This document shows, in pieces, positions 25,220 through 34,748 of a DNA stretch of 43,728 bases. Position 1 is the first letter of the stretch. The number at the start of each line of letters is the position of its first letter. The DNA comes from an uncultured Opitutaceae bacterium. Its GTDB lineage: Bacteria; Verrucomicrobiota; Verrucomicrobiia; Opitutales; Opitutaceae. The DNA lies in contig CAITEC010000018.1 in NCBI GenBank assembly GCA_903891325.1, positions 1-43,728 of the forward strand. Reading direction: 5' to 3'. The position numbers and the translations under genes were made by a program. The notes under the pieces are model-generated. The model worked only from the letters and a program-made list of their open reading frames with translations. It was not told where the DNA came from and did no database searches.

Positions 25220-26451
25220 AAACCACCGCCCTTTTCCTCATCCTCTCAGGCCTCGCTCTCCTGGCCGGCATATCCCGGGCGGCTGCCGCGACCCCGCCCG
25301 CCGATGTCGCCTATTACACCTGCGCGATGCACCCGTCGGTGCACCTGTTGGACCCCGACGCCAAATGCCCCATCTGCGGCATGAACGTCGTGCCCGTGAT
25401 GAAGGTAAGCGCGACGCCGCCCGCCGACACGCCGCCCTCCGCGGACCAGCCGCGGGAATTCACGATTCCGCTCGAGCGCCAGCAGCTCATCGGGGTCACG
25501 TACGCCACCGTGGAATCCCGGCCCCTGAGACGCGTCCTGCGCGCCGCCGGCGTGGTGGCGGCGCCGACGTCCGCGCGCCGCGACTGCGTCGCCCGCGTCG
25601 ACGGCTATGTGCACGACCTGGATATTTCCGCGCCGGGCGACCGGGTTGCGCGGGGGCAGGTGCTGATGGACATCTACAGCCCCGACCTTGTCGCCACCGA
25701 GAGCGAGTACGTCGATCTCCTGCGCATGCGCGAAAAGGCCCTGCGCGACAACGACGCGCCCGCGACCGAGGTCGCCGGGCGCCTCCTGGCGGGCGCCCGC
25801 GCCCGCCTCGAACAGTGGAATGTCACCGACGGGCAGATCGACGCCATCGGGAAGGCGGGTGCGGCCGCCCGGTATCTCCCGCTGCTGGCCCCCGTTGCGG
25901 GGACAGTCGAGGACATCGCCGTTCGCCAGGGCGCGCGGGTTGCGGCGGGCGACCGGCTGGCAACCCTGGTCGACCTTTCGTCGGTCTGGGTCTGGGCCGA
26001 CTTCTACGAGGATGAGCTGCCGCTCATCAAGCCGGGCGTCGCCGTCACGATCACCAGCACCTCCCTTCCCGGCTGGTCGCTTCCCGGCACGATCGCCGTG
26101 ATGGACCCGTTCATCAACCAGATGAAGCGGACGGGCCGGGTCCGGATCGACGTGGGCAATGCCGCGCTGAAGCTGCGGCCCGAGGCCTACGTGGACGTTG
26201 CCGTGACGCTCGACGCCGGCGAGGGGCTCGCCGTCCCGGTCGACGCGGTCCTGCCCACCGGGGGACGCGACATCGTCTTCGTGGACAAGGGGGCCGGGCG
26301 GCTCGAGCCGCGCTTCATCCGGATCGGCGGAAAATTCGGGGGCTTCTACCAGGTCACCGCCGGCCTGAGCGCGGGCGAGCGCGTCGTCGCCAGCGGCAAT
26401 TTTCTCGTGGACGCGGAGTCGAAGATCGAGGGCGCCCTCAAGGATTTCTGA
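25216..26451 (+). CDS. cusB: CusB-like RND periplasmic adaptor with metal-binding domain
   Basis: 411 residues. Signal peptide (LFLILSGLALLAGISRAAAA), then a heavy-metal-binding segment YYTCAMHPSV...KCPICGMNVVPVM with C36, H39, C51 and C54. The membrane-fusion core follows: a barrel/lipoyl-type segment (DCVARVDGYVHDLDISAPGD), an alpha-hairpin region and a beta-barrel (SSVWVWADFYEDELPLIKPG). It joins the inner-membrane pump to the outer-membrane factor and may receive metal directly. ATGA overlap with the upstream gene and a 9-base gap to the pump gene. Confidence 0.9.
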   Translation: MKTTALFLILSGLALLAGISRAAAATPPADVAYYTCAMHPSVHLLDPDAKCPICGMNVVPVMKVSATPPADTPPSADQPREFTIPLERQQLIGVTYATVESRPLRRVLRAAGVVAAPTSARRDCVARVDGYVHDLDISAPGDRVARGQVLMDIYSPDLVATESEYVDLLRMREKALRDNDAPATEVAGRLLAGARARLEQWNVTDGQIDAIGKAGAAARYLPLLAPVAGTVEDIAVRQGARVAAGDRLATLVDLSSVWVWADFYEDELPLIKPGVAVTITSTSLPGWSLPGTIAVMDPFINQMKRTGRVRIDVGNAALKLRPEAYVDVAVTLDAGEGLAVPVDAVLPTGGRDIVFVDKGAGRLEPRFIRIGGKFGGFYQVTAGLSAGERVVASGNFLVDAESKIEGALKDF

Positions 26452-26460
26452 GCAATTGCC

Positions 26461-29400
26461 ATGAACACGCCCCCTCCCGCCCAGCCGGCCCGCATGACGG
26501 TGATCGAGCGGATCATCGACACGAGCGCCCGCAATCCCTTCCTCGTCTTCATCCTGGCCATCCTCGCCGTCTCCGCGTCGGTCTGGGCGCTGCGGCGAAC
26601 CCCACTCGACGCGATTCCGGACCTGAGCGACACGCAGGTCATCATTTCCACCGACTGGGAGGGCCGTTCACCCGACCTGGTGGAGGACCAGGTGACGTAC
26701 CCGATCTCAACGCGCTTCATCGCGGCGCCGAAGGTGAAGTTCGTGCGCGGCGAGTCGATGTTTGGGAAATCGTTCGTCTACGTGATCTTCGAGGACGGGA
26801 CGGACATCTACTGGGCCCGCTCCCGGGTCATCGAGTACCTGAACTCCGTCCGCGACTCGCTGCCCGAGGGCGTCAACCCGGTGATCGGCCCGGACGCGAC
26901 GGGCGTGGGCTGGGTCTTCGAGTACGCCCTGGTTGACGAGACGGGCCGGCACAGCCTGGCCGACCTGCGGTCGTTCCAGGACTGGCACCTGCGGTACGCA
27001 CTGGAGTCGGTGAAGGGCGTGGCCGAGGTGGCGCCGGTCGGCGGCTTCGTGAAGGAGTACCAGGTGGACCTGGACCCCAACAAGCTCGCGGCCTACGGGA
27101 TTCCGCTCTCCGACGTGGTCGACAGGATCCGCCGTTCCAACAACGACGTGGGCGGGAAGATATTCGAGGTGGGCTCGACCGAGTATTACGTCCGCGGCCG
27201 GGGATACATCAAGAGCCTGGCCGACATCGAGGACATCCCGCTCAAGGTGGAGGGGGGGACGCCGGTCCTCGTGCGCAACGTCGGCCGGGTGCACCTCGGG
27301 CCGGACCTGCGCCGCGGCGTGGCCGAGCTCGACGGCAAGGGAGAGACGGTGGGTGGGATCGTCGTCATGCGCTACGGCGAGAACGCCCTGGCGGTCATCG
27401 ACGGCATCAAGGAGAAGCTGAGGGAGATCGAGCCCTCGCTGCCCCCGGGTGTCCGGGTCGTGCCGACCTACGACCGCAGCGAGCTGATCAACGCCGCCAT
27501 CGCGACGCTCCGGCAGAAGCTGATCGAGGAGAGCATCGTCGTCGCCTTCGTCTGCCTCGTCTTTCTCTGGCACGTGCGCTCGGCCCTGGTCGCGATCATC
27601 ACGCTGCCGATCGCCATCCTCCTCGCCTTCATCCCCATGCACGCACTGGGGCTCACCTCCAACATCATGTCGCTGGGGGGGATCGCCATCGCAATCGGGG
27701 CGATGGTCGACGCGGCGATCATCATGGTTGAGAACGCCCACAAGCAGCTCGACCACTTCAGGGAGGACCGCGGTCGCGAGCCGTCCAACGCCGAGCGGAT
27801 CGAGGTCATCATCGCGGCGGCCCGCAGCGTGGGCCGGCCCCTCTTTTTCTCGCTCCTCGTGATCACGGTGAGCTTCGTCCCGGTCTTCTCCCTGGGCGCC
27901 CAGGAGGGCAGGCTCTTCAAGCCGCTGGCCTTCACCAAGACCTTCGCCATGGGCTTCGCGGCGCTCCTGGGCATCACGCTCGTCCCGGTGCTCATGACGC
28001 TGCTCGTCCGCGGCCGGATCACCCCTGAGGGCAGGAACCCGGTCAACCGCTTCCTGATCTGGGCCTATCGGCCTTTCGCGGGCTTCGTCCTGCGGTTCCG
28101 CTGGCTGACGCTGCTGGCCGCCGCCGCCATCCTCGCCGCCACCTGCATCCCCTTCGGGCGGCTGGGCAAGGAGTTCATGCCCCCGCTCAACGAGGGGACC
28201 ATCCTCTTCATGCCCACCGCCGTTCCCGGCATGTCGATCGGCGAGGCGACACGGATCCTCCAGATCCAGGACCGGATCCTGAAGTCGATACCCGAGGTGG
28301 AGACCGTATTCGGCAAGGCCGGCCAGGCGGAGACGCCGACCGACCCGGCGCCGCTCTCGATGTTCGAGACGGTCGTGACCCTCAAGCCCCACGCGCAGTG
28401 GCGCACCGGGATGACCTGGGAGAAGATCGTCGCGGAAATGAACGCCCGGCTGAAGACCCCCGGCATGGCGAACATCTTCTGGATGCCGATCCAGACCCGC
28501 ACGGAGATGCTGACGACCGGCTTCCGATCGGTCCTGGGCGTCAAGGTCTTCGGTCCCGACCTGGGCGGGATCCAGAAGCTCGGCGTCCAGATCGAGAAGG
28601 CGCTCACCGATCTCCCGGACACGCGCAGCGTCTTCGCCGAGCGCACGACGGGCGGCTATTTCCTGGACTTCACGGTCAATCGCCGGGCGGCGGCCCGCTA
28701 CGGGCTGACGGTCGGCGACGTGAACGACGTCATCGAGACGGCCATCGGCGGAAACACGATCGCCACCACGGTCGAGGGCCGGGAGCGCTACCCGATCAGC
28801 GTGCGCTACGCGCGCGACTACCGGTCGGACCTTGATGCGCTGAGGCGGGTCCTGGTGCCCGCGCCCGGCGGTGCGCTCGTGCCGATCGGGGAGATCGCCG
28901 ACCTGTCCTACCGCACGGGGCCGCCGGACATCCGGGACGAGAACGGGCAGCTCGTCGGCTTTGTCTTCGTCGACGTCACGACCGCGAACATCGACGGCTA
29001 CGTCAAGGCCGCCAACGCTCGGCTGGCCGCGCGCGTCCAATTCCCCCCCGGCTACTACATCCAGTGGGCGGGGCAGTTCGAGTACCTGAAGAGCGCGGAG
29101 CAGCGGCTGGCCGTCGTGATCCCCTTCACGCTGCTGATCATCTTCGTGCTGATCTACCTGAACACAAAATCGGTGGCCCGGACGGCGATTGTCCTCCTGG
29201 CGGTGCCCTTCTCGCTCGTGGGTGCGTTCTGGTTCCTCTACCTGCTGCACTACAACCTCAGCGTGGCCGTCTGGGTGGGGCTGATTGCGCTCGCCGGCCT
29301 GGATGCCGAGACGGGAGTTGTCATGCTCCTGTACCTCGACCACGCCTGGGACAAGTTCCAGGCGGCCGGCCGGATGAACACGCCGGCGGACCTTCACGAC

Positions 29401-30135
29401 GCCATCATCGAGGGCGCCGTCCAGCGGATCAGGCCGAAGATCATGACGGTCTGCGCGATCCTCTTCGGCCTCCTGCCGATCATGTGGTCGCCGACGACCC
29501 AGGCCGGAGCGGACGTGATGAAGCGCATCGCCGCGCCGATGATCGGCGGGGTGGTGACCTCCGCGGTCCTTGAACTGCTCCTCTATCCGGCCATCTACAT
29601 GCTCTGGCGGCGGCGGCACCTGCCCGATCCGGACGGCCCCGAGGGACCTGCGGCGGGCCCGGGCGATCCGCTCCGCCGGCCGGGGCGGCGCATCGCGCCC
29701 TGGATTGTCGTCCTGTCTCTCGGTTTGGGAGCCGGGGTGGCGGGAAGCTGGTGGCTTCACCGGCCGGATATCGCGGCCAAGGCCGCCGCGGCCTCCCTGG
29801 GCACCCCCTTTGCCACCCAGACATCGGCCGGGATGACGGTCAGCCTCTACGATTCCGGTGGCGGGCTGGCTCTCGGCGCCAACCGCGTGACGGTCGAGTT
29901 TCGCGACGCAGCCGGCGGCGAACCGGTCGACGTGGGGACGCTCACCTTTGCCCTGGACATGAACATGCCCGGCATGGCCATGCACTCGGGAAGCACCATC
30001 ACCCCGGGGGACGGCCCCGGGCGCTACCGCGTGGAGGTCAAGCCGGAGATGGGCGGCGACTGGACCGCCCAGCTCCACTACGCCGGCCCGCGGGGCTCCG
30101 GGGACGTCAGCTTCACGGTGAACGTCAGGCCCTGA
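26461..30135 (+). CDS. cusA: CusA-type heavy-metal RND pump with C-terminal YtkA-like Met-rich domain
   Basis: 1224 residues; CusA/CzcA pumps are usually about 1040. The pump core (1-~1056) has the start motif DAIPDLSDTQVIISTDWEGRSPDLVEDQVTYPI in shortened form, twelve membrane segments and the large periplasmic loops. Met residues in FMPTAVPG, LSMFET and TEMLTTG match positions of the methionine metal site described for E. coli CusA, favouring Cu(I)/Ag(I). After the last pump helix (AIYMLWRRR) an extra helix (IAPWIVVLSLGLGAGVAGSWW) leads to a ~110-residue periplasmic domain with DMNMPGMAMHSG, similar to YtkA/FixH-like domains. That fusion is unusual. The gene is uninterrupted across the junction. 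Confidence 0.9.
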   Translation: MNTPPPAQPARMTVIERIIDTSARNPFLVFILAILAVSASVWALRRTPLDAIPDLSDTQVIISTDWEGRSPDLVEDQVTYPISTRFIAAPKVKFVRGESMFGKSFVYVIFEDGTDIYWARSRVIEYLNSVRDSLPEGVNPVIGPDATGVGWVFEYALVDETGRHSLADLRSFQDWHLRYALESVKGVAEVAPVGGFVKEYQVDLDPNKLAAYGIPLSDVVDRIRRSNNDVGGKIFEVGSTEYYVRGRGYIKSLADIEDIPLKVEGGTPVLVRNVGRVHLGPDLRRGVAELDGKGETVGGIVVMRYGENALAVIDGIKEKLREIEPSLPPGVRVVPTYDRSELINAAIATLRQKLIEESIVVAFVCLVFLWHVRSALVAIITLPIAILLAFIPMHALGLTSNIMSLGGIAIAIGAMVDAAIIMVENAHKQLDHFREDRGREPSNAERIEVIIAAARSVGRPLFFSLLVITVSFVPVFSLGAQEGRLFKPLAFTKTFAMGFAALLGITLVPVLMTLLVRGRITPEGRNPVNRFLIWAYRPFAGFVLRFRWLTLLAAAAILAATCIPFGRLGKEFMPPLNEGTILFMPTAVPGMSIGEATRILQIQDRILKSIPEVETVFGKAGQAETPTDPAPLSMFETVVTLKPHAQWRTGMTWEKIVAEMNARLKTPGMANIFWMPIQTRTEMLTTGFRSVLGVKVFGPDLGGIQKLGVQIEKALTDLPDTRSVFAERTTGGYFLDFTVNRRAAARYGLTVGDVNDVIETAIGGNTIATTVEGRERYPISVRYARDYRSDLDALRRVLVPAPGGALVPIGEIADLSYRTGPPDIRDENGQLVGFVFVDVTTANIDGYVKAANARLAARVQFPPGYYIQWAGQFEYLKSAEQRLAVVIPFTLLIIFVLIYLNTKSVARTAIVLLAVPFSLVGAFWFLYLLHYNLSVAVWVGLIALAGLDAETGVVMLLYLDHAWDKFQAAGRMNTPADLHDAIIEGAVQRIRPKIMTVCAILFGLLPIMWSPTTQAGADVMKRIAAPMIGGVVTSAVLELLLYPAIYMLWRRRHLPDPDGPEGPAAGPGDPLRRPGRRIAPWIVVLSLGLGAGVAGSWWLHRPDIAAKAAAASLGTPFATQTSAGMTVSLYDSGGGLALGANRVTVEFRDAAGGEPVDVGTLTFALDMNMPGMAMHSGSTITPGDGPGRYRVEVKPEMGGDWTAQLHYAGPRGSGDVSFTVNVRP

Positions 30136-30195
30136 ACGACCCGCGCCGATCTCCTTAATCTGGACAAGCCGCGGACGATGGCGTTGAAGGTTGGA

Positions 30196-32310
30196 ATGAC
30201 TTCATTTGGGGCGACGGGGTGGCGGGTGGCTTCGTTCGCGCGGGTCCTTCTGGCCCTTTTCGCCCTGCGGGGTTGCGCCGGGCTGTCCGGCGCCCCCGAG
30301 GCCCCGGATGCCCGGGGCGAATGCGATGCAATGAAGGCCTGGGCCGGCGATGCGTTTTCCCTGTCGGCCTTCCGCGGGGCGGCCGGGCCGGCGGAACCGG
30401 GGAACGGGTGCTCCAGGAGCCTGCCCTTCTCCTTTGTCTATGGGGGAAAGGCGTCGGCCGGGCTGCTCCCGGGATGGACGATTCGGGAGAGGACGGAGCC
30501 GACCCCCGACGGGCGCGAAAAGAGGATCATCACCCTGACGGACCCCTCGACGGGGATGGAGGTGTGCGCCGAAGTCATCTGTTGCGACGATTTCCCCGCC
30601 GTCGACTGGGTGCTCCGCTTCACGAACAAGGGTCGGGTCGACAGCCCGATCCTCGAGCAGGTCTTACCGCTGAACCTGGACATTGGCATTCCGGCGGGCG
30701 AGGTGGTGCTCCACCATGCCTACGGCAGCACGGCACAGGCGACGGATTTTGTGCCGATCGACGATCCGCTTTCCCCCGGGGCCCATGTGACCGTCGCCCC
30801 GCACGGCGGCCGTTCCTCCAACGGGGCCCTGCCCTTCTTCAACATGGAGTGGCCGCGGGGGGGCATGGCCTGGGCGGTGGGCTGGTCCGGGCAGTGGTCC
30901 CAGGACGTGCGGCGGGTCGGCGCGACGACGATCCGGCTCGCGGCCGGACAGCAGCAGTTTCGGGCGGCGCTCCACCCGGGCGAGAGCGTCCGCACGCCGC
31001 GGATCCTCCTGCTCTCCTGGAAAGGGGGCGATTACCTGCGAGGGCACAACCAGCTGCGCCGGCTGCTGCTGGCCCATTATGTGCCCCGCCGCGGCGGGAA
31101 AATCGTCATGCCGCCGGTCACCCAGAACAGCTGGTTCGTCTACGACACCGGCAACGGCACCACGGAGGAGAACCAGATCGCGCACATCCGTGCCCTGCCC
31201 GCGCTTGGCGCCGAGGCCTGGTGGCTCGACGCGGGCTGGTTTGAGGGCGGCTGGCCGAACGGGGTCGGAAGCTGGGTCCCGAACGCCGCTCATTTCCCGC
31301 GCGGGCTCGGCCCCCTCGGCGAGGAGGCGCATCGGCTGGGGCTCAAGTTCCTGGTCTGGTATGAACCGGAGCGGGTCGATCCGCACAGCCTGATTGCCCG
31401 CGAGCATCCCGGATTTGTCCTGGGAATTGGCACTGGCTGGAACGGCTCCGGGCTTTTCAACCTGGGTGATCCGGTTGCCCGTGCCTGGCTCACGGATGTC
31501 CTCTCCAAGTCCATCGGCGACTCGGGCATCGATATCTACCGGACCGATTTCAATGTCGGGAACACCCTGGCCTACTGGCAGGCCGCCGACCAGCCCGGCC
31601 GGCAGGGAATCACCGAGAACCATTACGTCGAGGGGCTCTACTCGATGTGGGATGAGCTCCTGCGGCGGCATCCCAACCTCGTGTTCGACAACTGCGCGTC
31701 GGGCGGCCGCCGGATCGACCTGGAGATGATCAGCCGCAGCTACAGCATCTCGCGGAGCGACTCGGTCGGCCTGCGGGAGGCCACCGCGGAGTGGGACCAG
31801 GCCCAGACCTCGGGCCTGAGCCGCTTCGTTCCGCTGAACGCCACGCTGAGCATGTGCGGGCTGCCCGGCTACCAGCCGCTGAGCCGCTACGGCCTGCGCA
31901 GCGCCGCCACGAGCGGCTTTGGAATCTGCCAGGACAATTTTGAGAAGGGCTTCCCGGCGGACCTGTTCAAGCGGGTAGTCGCGGAGGTCAAGATGCTGCG
32001 CCCGCTTTACCTGGGCGACTTCTACCCCCTGACCCCCGTGAGCGTGAACCCGGAAGTCTGGTGCGCCTGGCAGTATGACAGCCCGGAACAGGGCAGGGGG
32101 TTTGCGATGTTCTTCCGGCGGCCGAAGTCGCTGAATCCCGTGATCGAGGTGGCGCTGCACGGGCTCGATCCGGCTGCCGCGTACGAGGTGAACTTCGCCG
32201 ACCGCGGCGAGACGCGGCGGATCACCGGCGCCGGCCTTGCGAGGCTGAGGCTTGAAATCGCCGATGCGCCGGGCAGTTCGCTCGTCACCTACCGGAAACT
32301 GGAAGAGTAA
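30196..32310 (+). CDS. GH36-type alpha-galactosidase
   Basis: 704 residues from the ATG at 30196, chosen because GAAGG lies 5 bases upstream; an in-frame ATG at 30178 is the alternative. The N-terminus has a hydrophobic export-like segment (FARVLLALFALRGCAG). The beta-sandwich N-domain is followed by the (beta/alpha)8 domain with EAWWLDAGWF, FLVWYEPERVDP, IDIYRTDFN (D451, nucleophile position) and CASGGRRIDLEMISRSDSVG (D522, acid/base position). It removes alpha-linked galactose from glycans. It follows the metal-efflux genes by 60 bases on the same strand but is functionally unrelated. Confidence 0.9.
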   Translation: MTSFGATGWRVASFARVLLALFALRGCAGLSGAPEAPDARGECDAMKAWAGDAFSLSAFRGAAGPAEPGNGCSRSLPFSFVYGGKASAGLLPGWTIRERTEPTPDGREKRIITLTDPSTGMEVCAEVICCDDFPAVDWVLRFTNKGRVDSPILEQVLPLNLDIGIPAGEVVLHHAYGSTAQATDFVPIDDPLSPGAHVTVAPHGGRSSNGALPFFNMEWPRGGMAWAVGWSGQWSQDVRRVGATTIRLAAGQQQFRAALHPGESVRTPRILLLSWKGGDYLRGHNQLRRLLLAHYVPRRGGKIVMPPVTQNSWFVYDTGNGTTEENQIAHIRALPALGAEAWWLDAGWFEGGWPNGVGSWVPNAAHFPRGLGPLGEEAHRLGLKFLVWYEPERVDPHSLIAREHPGFVLGIGTGWNGSGLFNLGDPVARAWLTDVLSKSIGDSGIDIYRTDFNVGNTLAYWQAADQPGRQGITENHYVEGLYSMWDELLRRHPNLVFDNCASGGRRIDLEMISRSYSISRSDSVGLREATAEWDQAQTSGLSRFVPLNATLSMCGLPGYQPLSRYGLRSAATSGFGICQDNFEKGFPADLFKRVVAEVKMLRPLYLGDFYPLTPVSVNPEVWCAWQYDSPEQGRGFAMFFRRPKSLNPVIEVALHGLDPAAAYEVNFADRGETRRITGAGLARLRLEIADAPGSSLVTYRKLEE

Positions 32311-32327
32311 CGCGGCCCGCCTCTCGA

Positions 32328-32846
32328 TCAGCTTCTTGCGATCGCGATCACCAGCCCGACCAGCCCGCCGTAGACGATGTGGCCGGCAAAGTGGCTGATC
32401 CCGACGGCAAAGCCCGCGCTCTTAAATTCCTCCAGCGGGTGCTGCTCGGCCACGACCCAGACGAGCATGAGGCTGACGATGACGCCGTGGATGACGCCAA
32501 AGCCGATTCCCACGGAGAAAGCCCGCGGAAAGGTGGCCAGCCCGAGGTAAAGCATTGCCAGGTAGTAGACCATTGCAAAGGCCACCGCGGATATCCCGTG
32601 CAGGATCGCCCCGGCCTGAAACGCGTTGTGCCGCGAACGGGTGATCAGGCTGCCGACCGCCTCGATCATGTTGCCCTTGGCCCAGCCCGCCCGGCAGATG
32701 AGCCAGAGGGTGCACTCCATGCCGAAGGCCCCGACGACCCCGGCGATGACCGAGGTGAGAAAAAAGCCGGCGATGGAGGGGGCGGGTTGCACCGGAATTG
32801 CCGCTGACACGGACCCGAGGGGTAGGCGAACGCGGAATAGTTGCAT
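32328..32846 (-). CDS. Small integral membrane protein, unrecognised
   Basis: 172 residues with about four hydrophobic segments (IAGFFLTSVIAGVVGAFGME, AVAFAMVYYLAMLYLGLA, GFGVIHGVIVSLMLVWVV, IVYGGLVGLVIAIA). Histidines at regular positions (HGISA, IHGVI, SHFAGHIVYG) lie within or next to membrane segments. I do not recognise the family. It diverges from the sodium:solute symporter gene with only 47 bases between start codons and is convergent with the GH36 gene. Confidence 0.7.
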   Translation of the reverse strand: MQLFRVRLPLGSVSAAIPVQPAPSIAGFFLTSVIAGVVGAFGMECTLWLICRAGWAKGNMIEAVGSLITRSRHNAFQAGAILHGISAVAFAMVYYLAMLYLGLATFPRAFSVGIGFGVIHGVIVSLMLVWVVAEQHPLEEFKSAGFAVGISHFAGHIVYGGLVGLVIAIARS

Positions 32847-32893
32847 TGCTTGTGCCGGAAAGCAAATCTCGCCCGCTCCCGCAGGTCGCCGCC

Positions 32894-34666
32894 ATGCCCG
32901 TCATCAACACCGTCAACGCGATCGACTACGCGCTGATCGCGCTCTACCTCTGCGTGATCGTCTGGGTCGGGTTCTATTCCGCCCGGCAGAACAGGAGCTC
33001 GGACGATTATTTTCGCGGCGGCGGCAAGGTTCCCTGGCTTCTCGCGGGGATCTCGAACTGGGTGAGCGGCTTCTCGACCTACATGTTCGTGGTCGCGGCG
33101 GGCTTCATCTATCGGAACGGGCTTTGCTCGCTGATCATCTACACGTCGGGATTCTGGGGTTATCTCATCGGTTTCCTCTGGGTGGCGCCGCTCTGGCGCC
33201 GGACGCGGATCCAGGCCCCCTTTGAGTTCCTCACGCGGCGCTACTCCCCGTCGACCACCTGGTTCTACTCCGTGATGTCGGTTCCGACCCAGGTGGCCGG
33301 GCTGGGGCAGGGGATCTACATTCTGTGCCTCTTCGGGTCGACCGCGCTCGGGTTCAACAACGCCACCTGGCACATCGCCGGGGCTAGCCTCGCCGGGTGG
33401 CAGGCCTGCATCCTGATCATGGGGATTGTCCTCATCCTTTACTCGATGGCCGGCGGGCTCTGGGCGGCGGTCCTCAGCGACGCCGTGCAGAGCATCATCA
33501 TCCTCGTGATGACCCTGATCATCTGCCCGGTCGCCTACCTGTATCTCGGCCATGGCGGGGGCCTGCTTGCCGGGGTGCAGCGGATGATTCGCGAGGTGCC
33601 CCCGGGCTACCTGTCCGGGATGAACGGGCCCCTTCACTCGCGCCTTTTCCTTGCGGCGTGGATGATGACCGCATTGATCGGGTATAATTTCAACTGGGCT
33701 CTCGTGCAGCGCTACCACTCCGTGGCCGACGACAACGGGGCCCGGAAGATGGCGCTTCTCTGCGCCGTCCTGATGGTGATCGGGCCGATCATGTGGGTGC
33801 TTCCGTCGATGGCGTCGAGGGTCATCTTCCCGAATATCGCCGCGGCCTGGCCGACGTTCCCCGAGCCCACCGAGGCCTCGTTCGTGGGGCTCGCCCTGAC
33901 GCTCCTTCCGCACGGGCTGATCGGGTTCGTGGTGTCGGCGATCCTTTCCGCGACGCTCGGCGCGGACAACGCAACCCTCAACTGGCTCTCCGCCACGGTC
34001 ACGCACGACCTCTATGTGCCGGCGCGCAAGCGCCTGGGCTTTTCTCCGGCGAGCGACCGCAACAAACTGGGCATGGCCCGGTCTACGATGTGCGTGCTCG
34101 GCGCCCTCGGGGTGGCGGTTGCATTCCAGGTGCCGCGATTCGGGGGCGCCTTCAAGTTTGTGGCGGTGCTGTCATCCATCGTCGTCGGCTTCATGATGCC
34201 CGTCGGGCTCGGGCTGGTGTACCGCAGGACGCCGTGGTGGTCGGGCATGGCCGCCTGCCTTGCGTTTGTCGCATCCGTCCTTCTTTGCACCGCGACGGGC
34301 TGGGGGAAGAGCGCCGATTTCGTTCGCAACATGTTTCTCGCGACAGGCGTGACCAGCGCGGTTTTTTTCGCCTCTGCCCTTTGGTGGAATCCCGCGGATC
34401 CGCGCAACGCCGGGATCCTGCGCCTCGATGCCGACCTGCGCACGCCCGTCGAGCCGGCCGCCGACGGTGGCCGGGCGGTCCGGCAGGGGGGTCTCAAGTT
34501 CTTCCTCATGCTCGGGCGCCTGGGCTACCTGTTCGGCGGCGCGCTCCTGGCCTGTCGGCTCTTCGTTCCGTCCACTGCCATCGTCTCCTCCAACCTGAAC
34601 CTTGTCGCCGGCGGGCTCCTCATCGGGATCGGGTGGCTGCTCTGCCGGGCCGGGGCGCAGCGCTAG
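32894..34666 (+). CDS. Sodium:solute symporter
   Basis: 590 residues. The start is set by MPVINTVNAIDYALIALYLCVIVWVGFYSAR, the first helix of the family, followed by NRSSDDYFRGGGKVPWLLAGISNW, a typical SSS signature. About 13 to 14 membrane helices are visible, with SAILSATLGADNATLNWLSA in the core. It would import a sugar or related solute with Na+. The upstream codons back to a TTG at 32798 are in frame but overlap the divergent gene and are not protein-like. The nearby GH36 enzyme makes a sugar substrate plausible. Confidence 0.9.
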   Translation: MPVINTVNAIDYALIALYLCVIVWVGFYSARQNRSSDDYFRGGGKVPWLLAGISNWVSGFSTYMFVVAAGFIYRNGLCSLIIYTSGFWGYLIGFLWVAPLWRRTRIQAPFEFLTRRYSPSTTWFYSVMSVPTQVAGLGQGIYILCLFGSTALGFNNATWHIAGASLAGWQACILIMGIVLILYSMAGGLWAAVLSDAVQSIIILVMTLIICPVAYLYLGHGGGLLAGVQRMIREVPPGYLSGMNGPLHSRLFLAAWMMTALIGYNFNWALVQRYHSVADDNGARKMALLCAVLMVIGPIMWVLPSMASRVIFPNIAAAWPTFPEPTEASFVGLALTLLPHGLIGFVVSAILSATLGADNATLNWLSATVTHDLYVPARKRLGFSPASDRNKLGMARSTMCVLGALGVAVAFQVPRFGGAFKFVAVLSSIVVGFMMPVGLGLVYRRTPWWSGMAACLAFVASVLLCTATGWGKSADFVRNMFLATGVTSAVFFASALWWNPADPRNAGILRLDADLRTPVEPAADGGRAVRQGGLKFFLMLGRLGYLFGGALLACRLFVPSTAIVSSNLNLVAGGLLIGIGWLLCRAGAQR

Positions 34667-34686
34667 CCCGGGAATCGGGCAGGGTG

Positions 34687-34698
34687 GGGTGTACACCC
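34687..34698. promoter_or_regulatory. 12-bp perfect palindrome GGGTGTACACCC
   Basis: A perfect palindrome in the 82-base gap between the symporter stop and the methyltransferase start. It could be an operator for the methyltransferase gene. No promoter hexamers of good quality are seen next to it. Confidence 0.35.
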
Positions 34699-34748
34699 AA
34701 TATCTGCAGGACCGGACCCGGGATATCATGCCGTGCTCCCGAAGGCCC

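Noticed and set aside
26707..30078. Very long open frame on the minus strand opposite the CusA-type gene
   Set aside because: High-G+C coding sequence leaves long antisense frames open; the translation is Arg/His/Asp-rich and without domain patterns.
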